DNA from: Nemertoderma westbladi
Lineage: Eukaryota; Xenacoelomorpha; Nemertodermatida; Nemertodermatidae
Reading direction: 5' to 3'
DNA length: 43,485 bases
Assembly: GCA_032718475.1 (NCBI GenBank)
Contig: JAUCBJ010005402.1
Location: 1 to 43,485 of the forward strand
The notes under the pieces are model-generated. The model worked only from the letters and a program-made list of their open reading frames with translations. It did no database searches and had not been told where the DNA came from. The first letter of the stretch is position 1; each line of letters starts with the position of its first letter. The translations under genes were made by a program, and so were the position numbers. Below, one piece after another: positions 33,407 to 43,379 of this stretch.

Positions 33407-33907
33407 CTGCAACAGGGCAATAATATAAATAAAGTAATTAATAAATGGTTTGTACGGTGTAGTTGCTGATATACAGTAGTTGGCAAACAGGCTATTCCGA
33501 TATGGTACTGTAGAACTTTTAGTAGGTTGATAAAGTTTACTGTATATAGGTGAGGTGCTAATGTGGGGCAAGTCAAAACTGCGAGCCATCAGCGAACTGT
33601 TATAATTATACTATGGCCGTTTTCTAAAAGTCTCTATGTGTGTCAGTGTTTGTCGGAAGCCATAATTGTCGGAAGCCAAGATATAACTAGCCATAGTATA
33701 ATTAAAATTGTTCGCTAAGATGGCTTGCAGTTTTTGCTGCACGAAGGCCCCACTCGTGTTCCATAATGTATGGTTGCTATAGATGCTGCTGTTAGTTAAT
33801 AGGGTAGGGACAATATATCAACAAATATCGATTGATGATACAAGTTCATCTGCTATGAGCTAATTTGCATTGATTGAATGAGCCATGCCCCATAATATAC
33901 AGTAGTG
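33407..33907. other. No gene recognised (predicted intron)
   Basis: The minus-strand frame can be read upstream of the exon at 33406 to about 33589, but its composition changes (ISATTPYKPFINYFIYIIAL) and the splice acceptor separates it. An inverted pair, TAACTATGGC/GCCATAGT-like text with CGGAAGCCA repeats, lies at 33600-33700. Nothing else seen. Confidence 0.4.
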
Positions 33908-34345
33908 TCATTTTATAATTACATGAACCCCCCCGCCCCCCCCCCCCACCCCCCCCTCCCCCGAAAAAATTACCTGCAAATGTTTATCATATTGCTTGAA
34001 TGCTTGAAATTTCAAACACAACTAGTTCAACTCACCGTCCGTCGTCAATATTGAAAATCGTTGATGCATACTGTATATAAAAGATTGTTATTACATATTT
34101 GTAATCATTAACGCAAGCTTTATAATGATATAAATAAATCAATACCGATGTGAAGAATTATGGTGATACGGAGGGTGTGATTTTGCAAAATACTTTATTA
34201 AAACGTTTATAAAAAATCGAAAATTCCGTCTTCATAGGGCCCTCGACGACGAAGGTGAGTTGAACTAGTTGTATTTCAAATTTCAAGTAATATGATAAAG
34301 ATTTGTAGAAAACGAGGGGGATCCGTGTCATCAGAAAATGGCACT
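33908..34345. mobile_element. Hairpin MITE of the GTGAGTTGAACTAGTT family
   Basis: The arms pair closely. CACAACTAGTTCAACTCACC near 34017 matches GGTGAGTTGAACTAGTTGTA near 34252, and the stem extends outward through TTGAAATTTCAAA, TTATCATATT and C-rich/G-rich ends. The core (AAGCTTTATAATG, TTTTGCAAAATAC, TCGAAAATTCCG) is shared with 12905-13230. There is no coding capacity. The left arm has a small duplication (GCTTGAATGCTTGAA). Confidence 0.75.
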
Positions 34346-34800
34346 ACATTACACGTCATTGTGTAATCCATACAAAAATAAAATGTCTCTAGTGATATAA
34401 AACAATAATCCATCAAGCATATAACAAGCACATTAATAAAGTAATATATAAATAAATAGCCCTATTGTGCTGCAGTAGAAACCGTGATACCGTAGGTATT
34501 TCTTCGAATAATAGCTCCTCCTCGAATAATTCGAAGCAACTTAAACACCTTCCCCGAATAAACGCCCCGGCGTTTAATAATATTACAATGTGGGGTGAGA
34601 CACGATTAGTGAGCGATGCCCATAGATACACAATTACTGCGATACACAATTATCATTAATATATAGGGTCAAATGTCGTGTCTGTCTGTTTAACAACATT
34701 CTTTATTGTATTTAGATTCAAAATGCAGAAAAACTAGAACAGAAATATAAACTCCCCGACTAAAACCATACAATTTGGAACTTAAACGCCTTTCCCGAAT
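34346..34800. other. No gene recognised
   Basis: Contains recurring TTCCCCGAATAAACGCC-like motifs (34540-34560, 34785-34805 and, related, 35040-35060), probably an older dispersed repeat. Short open frames here have no recognised domain. Confidence 0.4.
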
Positions 34801-34825
34801 AAGCCCCCCCCCCCCCCCCTCCCTA

Positions 34826-34965
34826 CTACTACTAGGATCGGAATGCTGCATTTTTAAGAATGCTGTGCCGGCTTGTCGACAAAATTGCGCCGCCACAACT
34901 CCCTATCACCCATGACATTTGCTATCATCCGCATCTTCAAGGCCAGTGTCCTTTAAGGTGCGTCA
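34826..34965 (-). mobile_element. LINE family A 3' end between poly-C tracts
   Basis: The plus strand CTACTACTACTAGGATCGG, then GCTGTGCCGGCTTGTCGACA and CTCCCTATCACCCATGACAT, matches 15935-16090, so this is the last ~140 bp of family A. It lacks the CAGCTGCATTG part of the 3' palindrome and ends in the RT C-terminal codons. C-homopolymers of about 18 and 21 bases flank it (34806-34823 and 34977-34996). Confidence 0.8.
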
Positions 34966-35123
34966 TGGCTGTCACACCCCCCCCCCCCCCCCCCCCAAAT
35001 AAAGGACTCCCAAATTGGCAATAAACTTAAAACTAAACTTAAACGCCCAGGGTCTTATTCGAGTAAATGCGGTATGTCAGTAGACATACACGAGTACACG
35101 AGACAACACGAGTAGTAGGGTCT

Positions 35124-35423
35124 TGGCCGGTTCTGTGACACTTGGACCACACTGACACCCATTGGGTGTCATATGACACCCAATTATCACCCTATGGGTG
35201 TCATTGGGTGTCATTGGCGCCAGACTGTCTGGGTGACACCTCCCAATTAGGCTAATTAGACCCTAATTGACAGGTGTCATCAATTAATTAGTACAATTAA
35301 ACCCTAACAGGTGTCATATGACTCCTAATTAGGGTTTAATTGATTATCCTAATTAATCAGACTGATTAGCGCCCTGACACACAATGGGTCATCAGTGTTG
35401 TCTAACTGTCACAGAGCCGGCTC
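35124..35423. mobile_element. ~300-bp MITE with ~46-bp terminal inverted repeats
   Basis: GGCCGGTTCTGTGACACTTG at the left end pairs with AACTGTCACAGAGCCGGCTC at the right. The match continues inward through CACACTGACACCCATTG and CAATGGGTCATCAGTGTTG. The interior is rich in TGGGTGTCAT and CCTAATTA(G) palindromes, giving a strong extended hairpin. There is no coding sequence. Confidence 0.8.
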
Positions 35424-37185
35424 AAGAGGGTGTCATAAGTGACACCGCAGCTCTTTTATTCATTAATACTTATTTATTTATATTTAATTTTAATTAATTA
35501 TTTGTATTCTATTTTACTTTATTTATTCATTTGTACTTTATTTTAAATTAATTAATTGTATTACTTTTACTTTATACATTGATTTTTATTTTTAGAATAA
35601 TTAGTTTTTATATTACCAATGAGATCACTATGACATAATGTCTATATTTAACTTTATAATGGCTATGGTATACGGCTCCCTACTGGCAACTATCAACTAC
35701 GTTCATCGGCGGGGGGGCCCCTCCTCTGCCCTCATTATTCATTAACTAGATACGACAGGCAGTGAATCTACACGTAAACCCCCAAGGCAAATATAAATGA
35801 GCGGTCCCGTCTGCTAGTTATGACTCACTAATAATCCCAACGCGACCTTGACTACACCAAATCCGTATATCGCTCAAGGCTAATGTTCCAGCGGCCCTCC
35901 TTTGTTCTCACTATAACCGGCATCACTCGGGTCCTTTCCTATATCCAAGCAGCCCGTATCATAACAATGAAGCGCTTCTAATCACGCATTCCTCTCTACT
36001 AATCCCATTCCTTTGCATCAGACCTGCTTCTGTTATACAGTCAAGATGCCTACAGGGTTTTCTAATATAGATTCATCATCATGAGAAGTTGCCCTGGTTA
36101 CCGCTTATGCGCGAACATCCAATCAGTGGGGTTCATTTCTGCTGCTGCGCCCTGATTGGCTCATTTAAGAGACAATGGCCTCCCTTAATAACCGAATTGC
36201 TATTTAATAAGTCCCCACCAATATATTACGTCATTATTTCATTTGCAAGTTACGATTAACATCATTTACCATTATTTTGTTTTCGAGTTTAATATTATTT
36301 ATTAAGAATATTTATTTGTTATCATCGATCAACAACCCACTTGTAGAGTTGTATTATTGTCATTTCGCCGCGTTATCGTTCATCGTCGACAACAAACTTT
36401 CCGCGTATCCGACTTACAACCGCGTAATATTCCATTATTTCTAATTTCCGATACCATTCCGTTCTATCGGTTAATAAACTCTCTCGTCGTCCACGGCAAC
36501 CAACTTCCTCATCGCCACCGAACTTCCAAACTTCATCTTTCCGTGAATATTTACTAACACCGTAAGTAAAAACTGCCTTCCACCATCTGACGATACTATC
36601 GATGCCGGTAGCAAACAATTTACATTTAATGTCTACCGGTACAACAGTATTGCAGTAGGCTCATTATTAATTACTGTCAGACTGCGGTGGTACCGATAGC
36701 CTAAACCGTGATCGAAGCATTCGATCAATAGGCCTACATTTACCTATCTGCTTGTCTACCCAACTACCGCTACCGGATCATTCGAGTTAGCCTACTGCCA
36801 CTATAGTAGCGATATAGACCCTACTGAACAACAATGAATACTGCAGTTTTCACTATATATCCTACTGACTAACTGAGATCTCACACAGCGATTAGCTAGG
36901 CCTATCGTTGATTTGTATTGGTTAGCGCTACCGGTACGTCGGACTTCTAGCAGACTATATCACTAGCACTACTGCACTGACTGACTGACTGACTGTTGAC
37001 TGCTGTTTATAGACCCTCTTTCCACGAATAATAACTGGCATCGCTTTTGTGTCTTGGTTATCGCCACTATCTAACCGCTGGTACACTAACAATACTACAC
37101 TAGATACTGCCGACTGTCTGCTTTATGTTTCATAGGCGCGGAGGCAACTACTGTCTGATTGTTACAATACAGCAATAGGCCTAAC
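35424..37185. other. No gene recognised; left flank of the virus-like element
   Basis: An AT-rich stretch (35450-35640), then mixed-composition sequence with several TAGGCCTA palindromes (36729, 36899, 37174). No integrase, protease or capsid gene is found. A 66-residue frame at 36357 has no recognised domain. The left terminus of the virus-like element must lie here if the polymerase is its first gene, but without the right terminus it cannot be located. Confidence 0.4.
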
Positions 37186-37193
37186 TATATAAA
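37186..37193 (+). promoter_or_regulatory. TATA-like box upstream of the polymerase gene
   Basis: TATATAAA lies 115 bases before the polymerase start codon at 37308. It is the clearest TATA match in the immediate upstream region. Its function is inferred only from position and sequence. Confidence 0.35.
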
Positions 37194-37307
37194 CACAGTA
37201 TTGTTGCCTAGTAACCGATTAATACCTACTGTTTTACTTTATTTTTAGCAAGTATACAGTATTTTTTATCTTTTTACAAATAATCAACGTATTTTTCTAG
37301 ATTCAAG

Positions 37308-38858
37308 ATGCCTATGTCTACCAATAAAGTTAGCTGCCCCATCTGCGACAAAGAGATGCGGAGCGATACTTTATCCCGCCATATTAAAATTCATTTCGTG
37401 CAATATAGATGCGACTGTTGCTCGACTTGGTCCTCGGAAAAGAAGACGCTGGTTGGCCATCTTGTTTCGTGTCCTCAGGGGGGAACAGGATTTACTTACG
37501 TAAATGAGCCAGCCGAATGCCGCTGCGGGGAATCGCTCACCCTATCATCCTTTACTGAGCATGAATGCTACACTCGTCTTTTTTCGCGGAAACGCAAAAC
37601 TCCGTCTACCTCCCACTCATCCCCCATCAACTCTACTCCAGAACAAGTCGGCAGCGGCGGCTCCAATAACGAACCTTTAACTTCGCGAGATTCTATTTCC
37701 CCAAACAATCCCTTTCAACCCCCCTCCAACGGAAGCGCACACGGGCGACTCTTTACCTATAACAATGACCTCGCAGAAACAAGACTCGACGCTGAATTAA
37801 CATTAAATGAAAATTTTCCACATATTCAAGAACACGTTAGTAGCCATTTACAAAGTGCTTTGGGAACTTTTTTAAGAGTCTGGCTTACAATCAATATCGT
37901 AATGGAGCGTGAAACCAGCAAGGGTTTTCAAATTGAATCATTCTGTTTTAAATCTAGCGGTAACAATAATCAAATTCTAAATAATAGCGACTTTATTAAC
38001 TGGTTTTCTAGCGCCGTCAATCGTATCGATCAACTGTTAAGCGTGTTTCTCTGCCTCGGCTCGGGTTGGCGCATAATAGCCATCGAGCGAATAACTATTG
38101 AGATTGCGCGGTCCCAACGCAACCCCTATTTAAAGGGTCAAGGCTTCAATAATTCTAAATTATTATTAAATAAAAAATGTACCGTAAGCGTAGACTGTCC
38201 GCTGGGGGAATGCTTTAAATATGCAGTATTGGCCGCTGCAAATTATAAGAAAATTGATAGAAAAAATAATAATATCAAAAGAATTTCAACGTATACTCCT
38301 TTCCTAAACATGTTTGATTTTTCCAATTTAAGTTTCCCGGTGGACAGAGTAACTGGTATTCCCCAGTTTCTGAAAGCAAACCCTATATACTGTATAAACC
38401 TTCTTTATTGGAGTAATACGGAAGAACTCTCCATTCTAAGTCAGCCAGATAGCGCGCACTGTTCCGGTAAAACTGTACTAAACTTATTATTTATCGAAGC
38501 CACAAGCAAAAACCCTGCCCACTACGTAGCTATTACTAACATAGATAGACTAATAAATACGAAAGCTACTTCTAAAGGCAACAAGACGCACTGCGAACGC
38601 TGTCTCAGAGCCTTTTACACTGACAAATCATTGGGAGAACATCGAGAGCGTTGCTATACGGGTAAACGCCAACTCGAGTATATGCCCGAAAATCTCTTGG
38701 TTAAATTTGACAGGTATGATAAGACTCTATCCCCGCCTTTCTGTATATACGCCGACATTGAAACTATTCTAGAACCTACAAACAATATTAAACTCCCACA
38801 GAAACATATAGCTAGCGCGAACAGCCTTTTATACAGTACCAAATCAGAAATTAATTAA
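37308..38858 (+). pseudogene. Family B (protein-primed type) DNA polymerase, N-terminal part
   Basis: 516 codons from an ATG at 37308 to a TAA. N-terminal zinc motifs are C10-C13-H25-H29, then Cys/His clusters at 35-55 and 71-87. A Ser/Pro-rich linker spans 95-145. Residues 180-275 are a conserved pre-exonuclease region (GSGWRIIAIERITIEIA). Residues 290-415 hold an ECF...AHY segment (C302, H405), and a C2HC finger lies at C429-C432-H445-C449. Exo I is YADIE with D483 and E485. It would replicate the element genome using a protein primer. Translation stops just after QKHIAS, where the family continues. The continuation lies in another frame from 38812, the two overlapping at 38812-38858, so the gene carries a frameshift (mutation or assembly error). 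Confidence 0.85.
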
Positions 38859-40122
38859 CCCTCCTAAAACAGATGTTCAAATTTTCCGTGACGATGGCAG
38901 TAACCACGTAATGCGCGACTTTCTAACCGCTATGGAAAGTCATTGTAGGGAGTTATACGATTGGTCCATTTCTAGTACAAACACGCACGCCCCCATGCAA
39001 CTCACTACTAGCCAACAAACTGACTTTAATAACGCTACACAATGCTACGTCTGCAACTGTAATTTAACCCCCGATTCGCATAATTTAAACCTCAATGACA
39101 ATCTCAGCACCAAAGTCCGCGATCACGATCATTATAGCGGGGAGTATCGAGGGGCTTCTTGCGTCAGCTGCAACAGAAAACTTTCCCTAAAACGGAATAA
39201 TTTTTATATAATATTTCATAACTTGAGGAAATTCGATATGCATTTACTACTAAAAGAAGGAATGACCGATAGTTCTAGAACACACTGGAAAATGACTGTA
39301 ATACCAAAAAACACTGAAACTTATATTCACCTTAAAGTTAGCTTTCCAATCGATCCGAGTACACCAACAGCCAACGCTAAAGAAAGTATCTCCATTAATT
39401 TTCTAGATTCCTATCAATTTATGACTGCCAGCCTAGATAATCTTAGTAGTTATCTCACTAAAAATAATAGTAACCTAGCAACAGCCATACCCCATACACT
39501 AGCTCAAATGACCCGACTCTATCCCAACATTAGCGATAACACAATAAAAAACAAGGGCGTATTCCTATATTCCTACATTCAAAATATTTCAAACCTACAC
39601 GAAACTACACTCCCCCCAATAGAAAGCTTCTATAATGATCTCAAATTGGAACAATGTAGCGCAGACAACTATCAGCGCGCGCTTACTACTTGGGATGAAT
39701 TAAACTGCGCAACAATCTTCGACTATATGATTGGCTATTTGGTTCTAGACATTACCCTATTGGCTGATACTTTCGAGCAGTTCCGATCCCTCTGTCTTAC
39801 TAATTATGGACTCGAGCCCGTAATGTACTTCACTGCCCCAGGATTAACTTACGACGTGGCGCTGAAATTCACGCAATCAGAAATTCAATTACTATCAGAC
39901 GCTTCCATCTACTCGGACTTTGAAACAAATATTAGGGGTGGTCTAGTTTTCTTGAATACGCATTCCGTAGACGCAAATATTCCCGATAAACCCGACTACG
40001 ACTCCAGTCTCCCCGAGAAATATCTAATTCCCATCGATGCGAATAACCTTTACGGCTGCGCCCTGAGCCAGAAACTTCCCTACGCTAATATTAAACTCGT
40101 AACAGTAGTAGGAGAAACATAG
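38812..40122 (+). pseudogene. Family B DNA polymerase, exonuclease to motif A; truncated
   Basis: This continues the gene at 37308-38858 in another frame; the first ATG is at 38911, and numbering below counts from it. A zinc-binding insertion resembling endonuclease VII-type motifs has C45-C48, D71-H72-D73-H74 and C84-C87, with RDHDHYSGEYRG between. Exo II is FHNLRKFD (N104, D109), Exo III is YLVLD (Y276, D280), and motif A is PIDANNLYG with D376. The frame then ends at residue 403. Motif B, motif C and the thumb, normally several hundred more residues, are absent from 40123-41008. The proofreading half is complete but the polymerase site is not, so the product could not synthesise DNA. Confidence 0.85.
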
Positions 40123-41008
40123 ATCTCACACAACTCCTCCCTAGCTTGGGCTACGGGCTGCATCTCGGAGGGCTATTAAAAAGGTGCTAAATCGCGATGT
40201 TTAATGACCATCTGTCACCATCAATATTGATTCGCGTCGTTGCCTTCAACCAATCGTTGCTTATCACCTACGCGTAGCCTAACCTCGCGATGCCTGCCTT
40301 ACTCGACAACTGTTACCACCCGTGAGTATTGATTCACGTTGTTGCATCAACCAACCATCGCATATTCATCTTCGCGTAACCTAACTTCGCGATGCATGGC
40401 TAGCCCCCACTACGCTATTATATTATATATCGATTGTCAACTCACCACCGCTAGCCACGGCTACTCCTCGACGGCTGTCGCCAAACCAATCAATCCAACC
40501 AACCAAGCAGCCTACCAGTAGTCCAACGCTATTATGATACGTGTTGAAATTCCACCACGTTCCAGCTACACGTATACGAATATTTCCATAGTTATTTCCT
40601 ATCCACGCAACCAACCACTGTATACTGTATATGCTGACAACGTGGCCACCAACTACACGCATCATGCATATATTATATTATATTGATTGCCAACTCCACG
40701 ACTGCTGTCGCCAAATCAACAAACCAACCAGTATGATACATGAGATTCCGTCACGTTCCAGCTATGCGTATACGAGTATTAGTGATTATTATTACGCAAT
40801 AATTTTTTTGTTTATACAGTAGTTCCCTACCAGCTAATCAACCAATCAATAAACCGAATTTAGGCTATTTCTCAGTTTAAGACCTGTATTATTTTTGAAA
40901 ATATCTTATATATAATCTCTTGCTTTAATCGCAATTAATCATTTGTAATGGTTTTAGTTTAAAAGTTTTTACTTTGTTTGTTTGATTTACAATAAAATAA
41001 ATTAAATA
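40123..41008. repeat. Degenerate direct repeats replacing the 3' half of the polymerase
   Basis: No polymerase motifs are present. A ~72-bp segment (TATTGATTCGCGTCGTTGCC ... CCTAACCTCGCGATGCCTG) at about 40225-40297 recurs at 40327-40397. A longer segment at 40423-40600 (TATTATATTATATATCGATT, GACGGCTGTCGCCAAA, CACGTTCCAGCTACACGTAT) recurs at 40672-40790. Short frames at 40339 and 40423 run through these repeats and are not genes. The last ~150 bp before 41009 are AT-rich and probably hold the promoter of the next gene. Confidence 0.7.
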
Positions 41009-41452
41009 ATGTCTTCTGATTCCAATATGGTTATGCCAATAGTAAGGCATTCATTTTTTGCAGAAGATGGTCAAGCCTATATTGTTATTGATTATACAAT
41101 TTACCGTCAGGGAGATGATAAATATAAAATTGAATTTTCTGAAAAAGCCAGGAAAGTTTTAAGCTCAATTGATATTGATGCTTCTGATAATAGTATTCAT
41201 CTTTTAGATTACAACCTGAAAGCTGAGCATGGGGGAAAATTAACCAACATCTTACTATTATCCATGATAGAGAGATTTATTGTTATTACACAATATAACG
41301 AAGCTGGTGAAAAGTTTGAAATACGGCTAAATCGGCATAGCCCCTACGAAATTATGTCTTTCTTTATTGTAATGATTTCAAAAGAATCCTTTGTCGAACC
41401 TGAAGAATCAGCGGATAATGTTGAATATGTTGATAATATCATTGATTCTTGA
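41009..41452 (+). CDS. Unknown 147-residue protein of the virus-like element
   Basis: Complete frame from ATG (in AAATAATG) to TGA. The family is not recognised. The protein has alternating beta-like segments (AYIVIDYTIYR, YKIEFSEKAR), a central LTNILLLSMIERFIVITQY strand/helix region, and an acidic tail (EPEESADNVEYVDNIID). It has no signal peptide or clear membrane segment and no Cys residues. It lies between the broken polymerase and the RING gene, 165 bp upstream of the latter, on the same strand. AT-rich codon usage matches the genes that follow. It could be a minor virion or accessory protein. Its intact frame suggests recent insertion or maintained function. Confidence 0.7.
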   Translation: MSSDSNMVMPIVRHSFFAEDGQAYIVIDYTIYRQGDDKYKIEFSEKARKVLSSIDIDASDNSIHLLDYNLKAEHGGKLTNILLLSMIERFIVITQYNEAGEKFEIRLNRHSPYEIMSFFIVMISKESFVEPEESADNVEYVDNIIDS

Positions 41453-41617
41453 CTTTTCCCCCTATATTATAAATATTTTATGATTATATATAAAATTTTG
41501 TTGTTTTTAAATAATCGAAAATTGTAGTAGTATTTGTATATACAGTATAACAGTTTTGTTTGTTGTTGTTGTTGTGTATTGTGGTAATTATTTTCAATTT
41601 ACTTTAAAATTTGGAAA

Positions 41618-42070
41618 ATGGATATTTTAAATGAAAAATGTCCAGTTTGCTATTCTAAGTTATTGCAACAACATCGAGATTATTATAAATGTGAAAATAA
41701 ACATGCAACTTGCGTACAATGTATTGTACAATATTCCGAAATGAATAATTATTGTTCTAAAATTTGTCCTATTTGTCGCGCACCCATATCTAAGTTTAAT
41801 ATAAAGTTGGCAAGATACCAACCCTATTATTGGAAAGAGCTTCGCAATATAACTTATATTTCTGCGAAAAGTAATGATCCGGGAGATTTATTTACAATAT
41901 TGGAGAATATTTTTTATAGAAACGTAGTACGACGCTGTTGCTACTATATTCCTTATTTTTTTAGCAGCGAACATAAAAAAATCATTAGCGCGAAATTTTC
42001 GGGAAGTGATTTCCAAACCGCCGAGGTTACCTATCATTATTTCGCGTATAAAGATGCTCACCATGCTTGA
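41618..42070 (+). CDS. RING-finger protein, candidate E3 ubiquitin ligase
   Basis: 150 residues. A C3HC4 RING lies at the N-terminus: C8-x2-C11, C25, H29, C32-x2-C35, C50-x2-C53, with ENKHATCVQC and CPICRAP typical of RING domains. Known RING domains recruit E2 enzymes and direct ubiquitin to targets; here the target is unknown. Residues 60-150 are not recognised. They are aromatic and basic (YQPYYWKELRN, NVVRRCCYYIPYFF) and end in HYFAYKDAHHA. There is no membrane anchor. It sits in the same strand cluster as the ATPase, so it is probably an accessory or host-interaction gene of the element. A host-derived RING gene captured by the element is the main alternative origin. Confidence 0.8.
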   Translation: MDILNEKCPVCYSKLLQQHRDYYKCENKHATCVQCIVQYSEMNNYCSKICPICRAPISKFNIKLARYQPYYWKELRNITYISAKSNDPGDLFTILENIFYRNVVRRCCYYIPYFFSSEHKKIISAKFSGSDFQTAEVTYHYFAYKDAHHA

Positions 42071-42275
42071 AATTACATCAGTCTATACTATAATTGGAAA
42101 TAGCACCTTTTGCTGCAGCGAGCGTCACATACTGTAGTGGCGTCATATGTTAATTAAATATACAGTACTCTAATATTGTAGTTGCATCAATTATTGTTAT
42201 ATACATAGTAATGGTGTTGGTTTATTGATATTGATATTATATTGTATTGTTGATATATCTTAATAATAATAATAA

Positions 42276-42956
42276 ATGGCTGACTTTAATTCAGGTCCAT
42301 ATAATTTAAACTTTCAAATGGGCACAAGTATGATAATTTCAGGGCCATCTGGTTCCGGAAAGTCAACCTTTGTAAGCAATTTAATTAAACACAAGAATGG
42401 TTGTTTCAACAAAGCCCCCTTGCGAGTATTGTATTGTTACGGGAGCAATCCCCCGACTATTCCTGGTATTACTCACCTTTACAAAGGCTTGCCTGAAAAT
42501 ATAGATAGTTTAGTGAATAGTCGAGATTTATTCATTATAGATGATTTGTTAACAGAAACTGAGTCCAGTACAGCTTTAACTGTATTGTTTACTAAGGTAG
42601 CTCATCATTCCAATATATTTATTTGTTTTATAACGCAAAACATGTTTTACGGTGGGAAGCATAACCGCACAAGATCAATTAATAGCCATACTTTAGTATT
42701 AATGAAAAATCCGAGAGACAGTCTATCGGTTTTAAATTTCGCGAAGCAGATGTTACCAGGGCAGACCAAATTTTTAGTTGATTCCTATCAAGATGCGACA
42801 ATTCAACCATTTTCACATTTCTTAATTGATTTACGACAGGAAACACCCGAACATTTAAGATTTAGATCTGATATATTTCGTAATCATAATTGTTACATTA
42901 AAAATTACACTGACTATAAACGTAGCGAAAATAATAATAATAATAATGATAAATAA
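42276..42956 (+). CDS. A32/FtsK-HerA-type genome packaging ATPase
   Basis: 226 residues with a P-loop at 21-31 (ISGPSGSGKST, K29), Walker B at 85-90 (LFIIDD) followed by LL, and a sensor-like FITQN at 118-122. The RTRSINSHTLVLMKNPRDSL segment at 131-150 is characteristic of Polinton and adintovirus packaging ATPases. In that family it would power translocation of DNA into the capsid. Length fits the family. The C-terminus ends in an Asn-rich low-complexity tail from AAT codons (NNNNNN, 219-224). The ATG at 42276 follows an AATAATAATAA run. It is 37 bp upstream of the next gene. All catalytic residues are present. Confidence 0.92.
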   Translation: MADFNSGPYNLNFQMGTSMIISGPSGSGKSTFVSNLIKHKNGCFNKAPLRVLYCYGSNPPTIPGITHLYKGLPENIDSLVNSRDLFIIDDLLTETESSTALTVLFTKVAHHSNIFICFITQNMFYGGKHNRTRSINSHTLVLMKNPRDSLSVLNFAKQMLPGQTKFLVDSYQDATIQPFSHFLIDLRQETPEHLRFRSDIFRNHNCYIKNYTDYKRSENNNNNNDK

Positions 42957-42993
42957 TTAATATTTTGTAACAATTTTCAATAATGTTGCAACA

Positions 42994-43377
42994 ATGAATA
43001 GACTTGTGCAGAAATATTGTAACGAACTGGAATTTCTACGCAGCGCTACCCCTCAACAAAGAACTTATTTTATTAACCATACCGCCAGTAACGAATTAAT
43101 ACGGCTCATTGTAAATACTGCATTAAATGTTCTAAAAGGTAATGTACAATTGACCCCTCATTCATTTAGAAATATTCGCCGCTATAAGAAGGTATTGAAA
43201 TCACTCAACCGTAAAACAAAAAATATATCAAGTTACAGAAAAAAGTTAAGCAATCAATCTGGAGGCATACTACCGTTTCTAATACCCTTACTCGGCATTG
43301 GTGCGAAACTCGCCGCGAGTGCCGGTGCCGCTGCCGCTGGGGCTGCTATTGCGAAAAAAATTAACCGTGGATGGTAA
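42994..43377 (+). CDS. Small basic core-like protein with hydrophobic tail (pX-like)
   Basis: 127 residues. An N-terminal helical region (residues 1-50) includes ELIRLIVNTALNVLKGNVQL, a pattern seen in small proteins next to Polinton ATPases. A basic segment follows (RNIRRYKKVLKSLNRKTKN, 59-77), then RKKLSNQSGG and a hydrophobic Ala/Gly-rich tail (LPFLIPLLGIGAKLAASAGA, 93-112, then more Ala) ending KKINRGW. The tail could be membrane-active or interact with capsid. QSGG|I at 88-92 resembles an adenain-type cleavage site. I call it pX-like on position, charge and tail; homology is not proven. Confidence 0.7.
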   Translation: MNRLVQKYCNELEFLRSATPQQRTYFINHTASNELIRLIVNTALNVLKGNVQLTPHSFRNIRRYKKVLKSLNRKTKNISSYRKKLSNQSGGILPFLIPLLGIGAKLAASAGAAAAGAAIAKKINRGW

Positions 43378-43379
43378 TA

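Noticed and set aside
36357-36618. Small overlapping frames on both strands left of the polymerase
   Set aside because: No recognised motif, no conservation signal and short length; likely chance.
38812-38858. Programmed ribosomal frameshift in the polymerase
   Set aside because: No slippery heptamer or obvious stimulatory structure was seen, and the gene is truncated downstream, so decay or error is simpler.
40339-40822. Short frames between the polymerase and the 147-residue gene
   Set aside because: They cross degenerate direct repeats and carry no polymerase motif.
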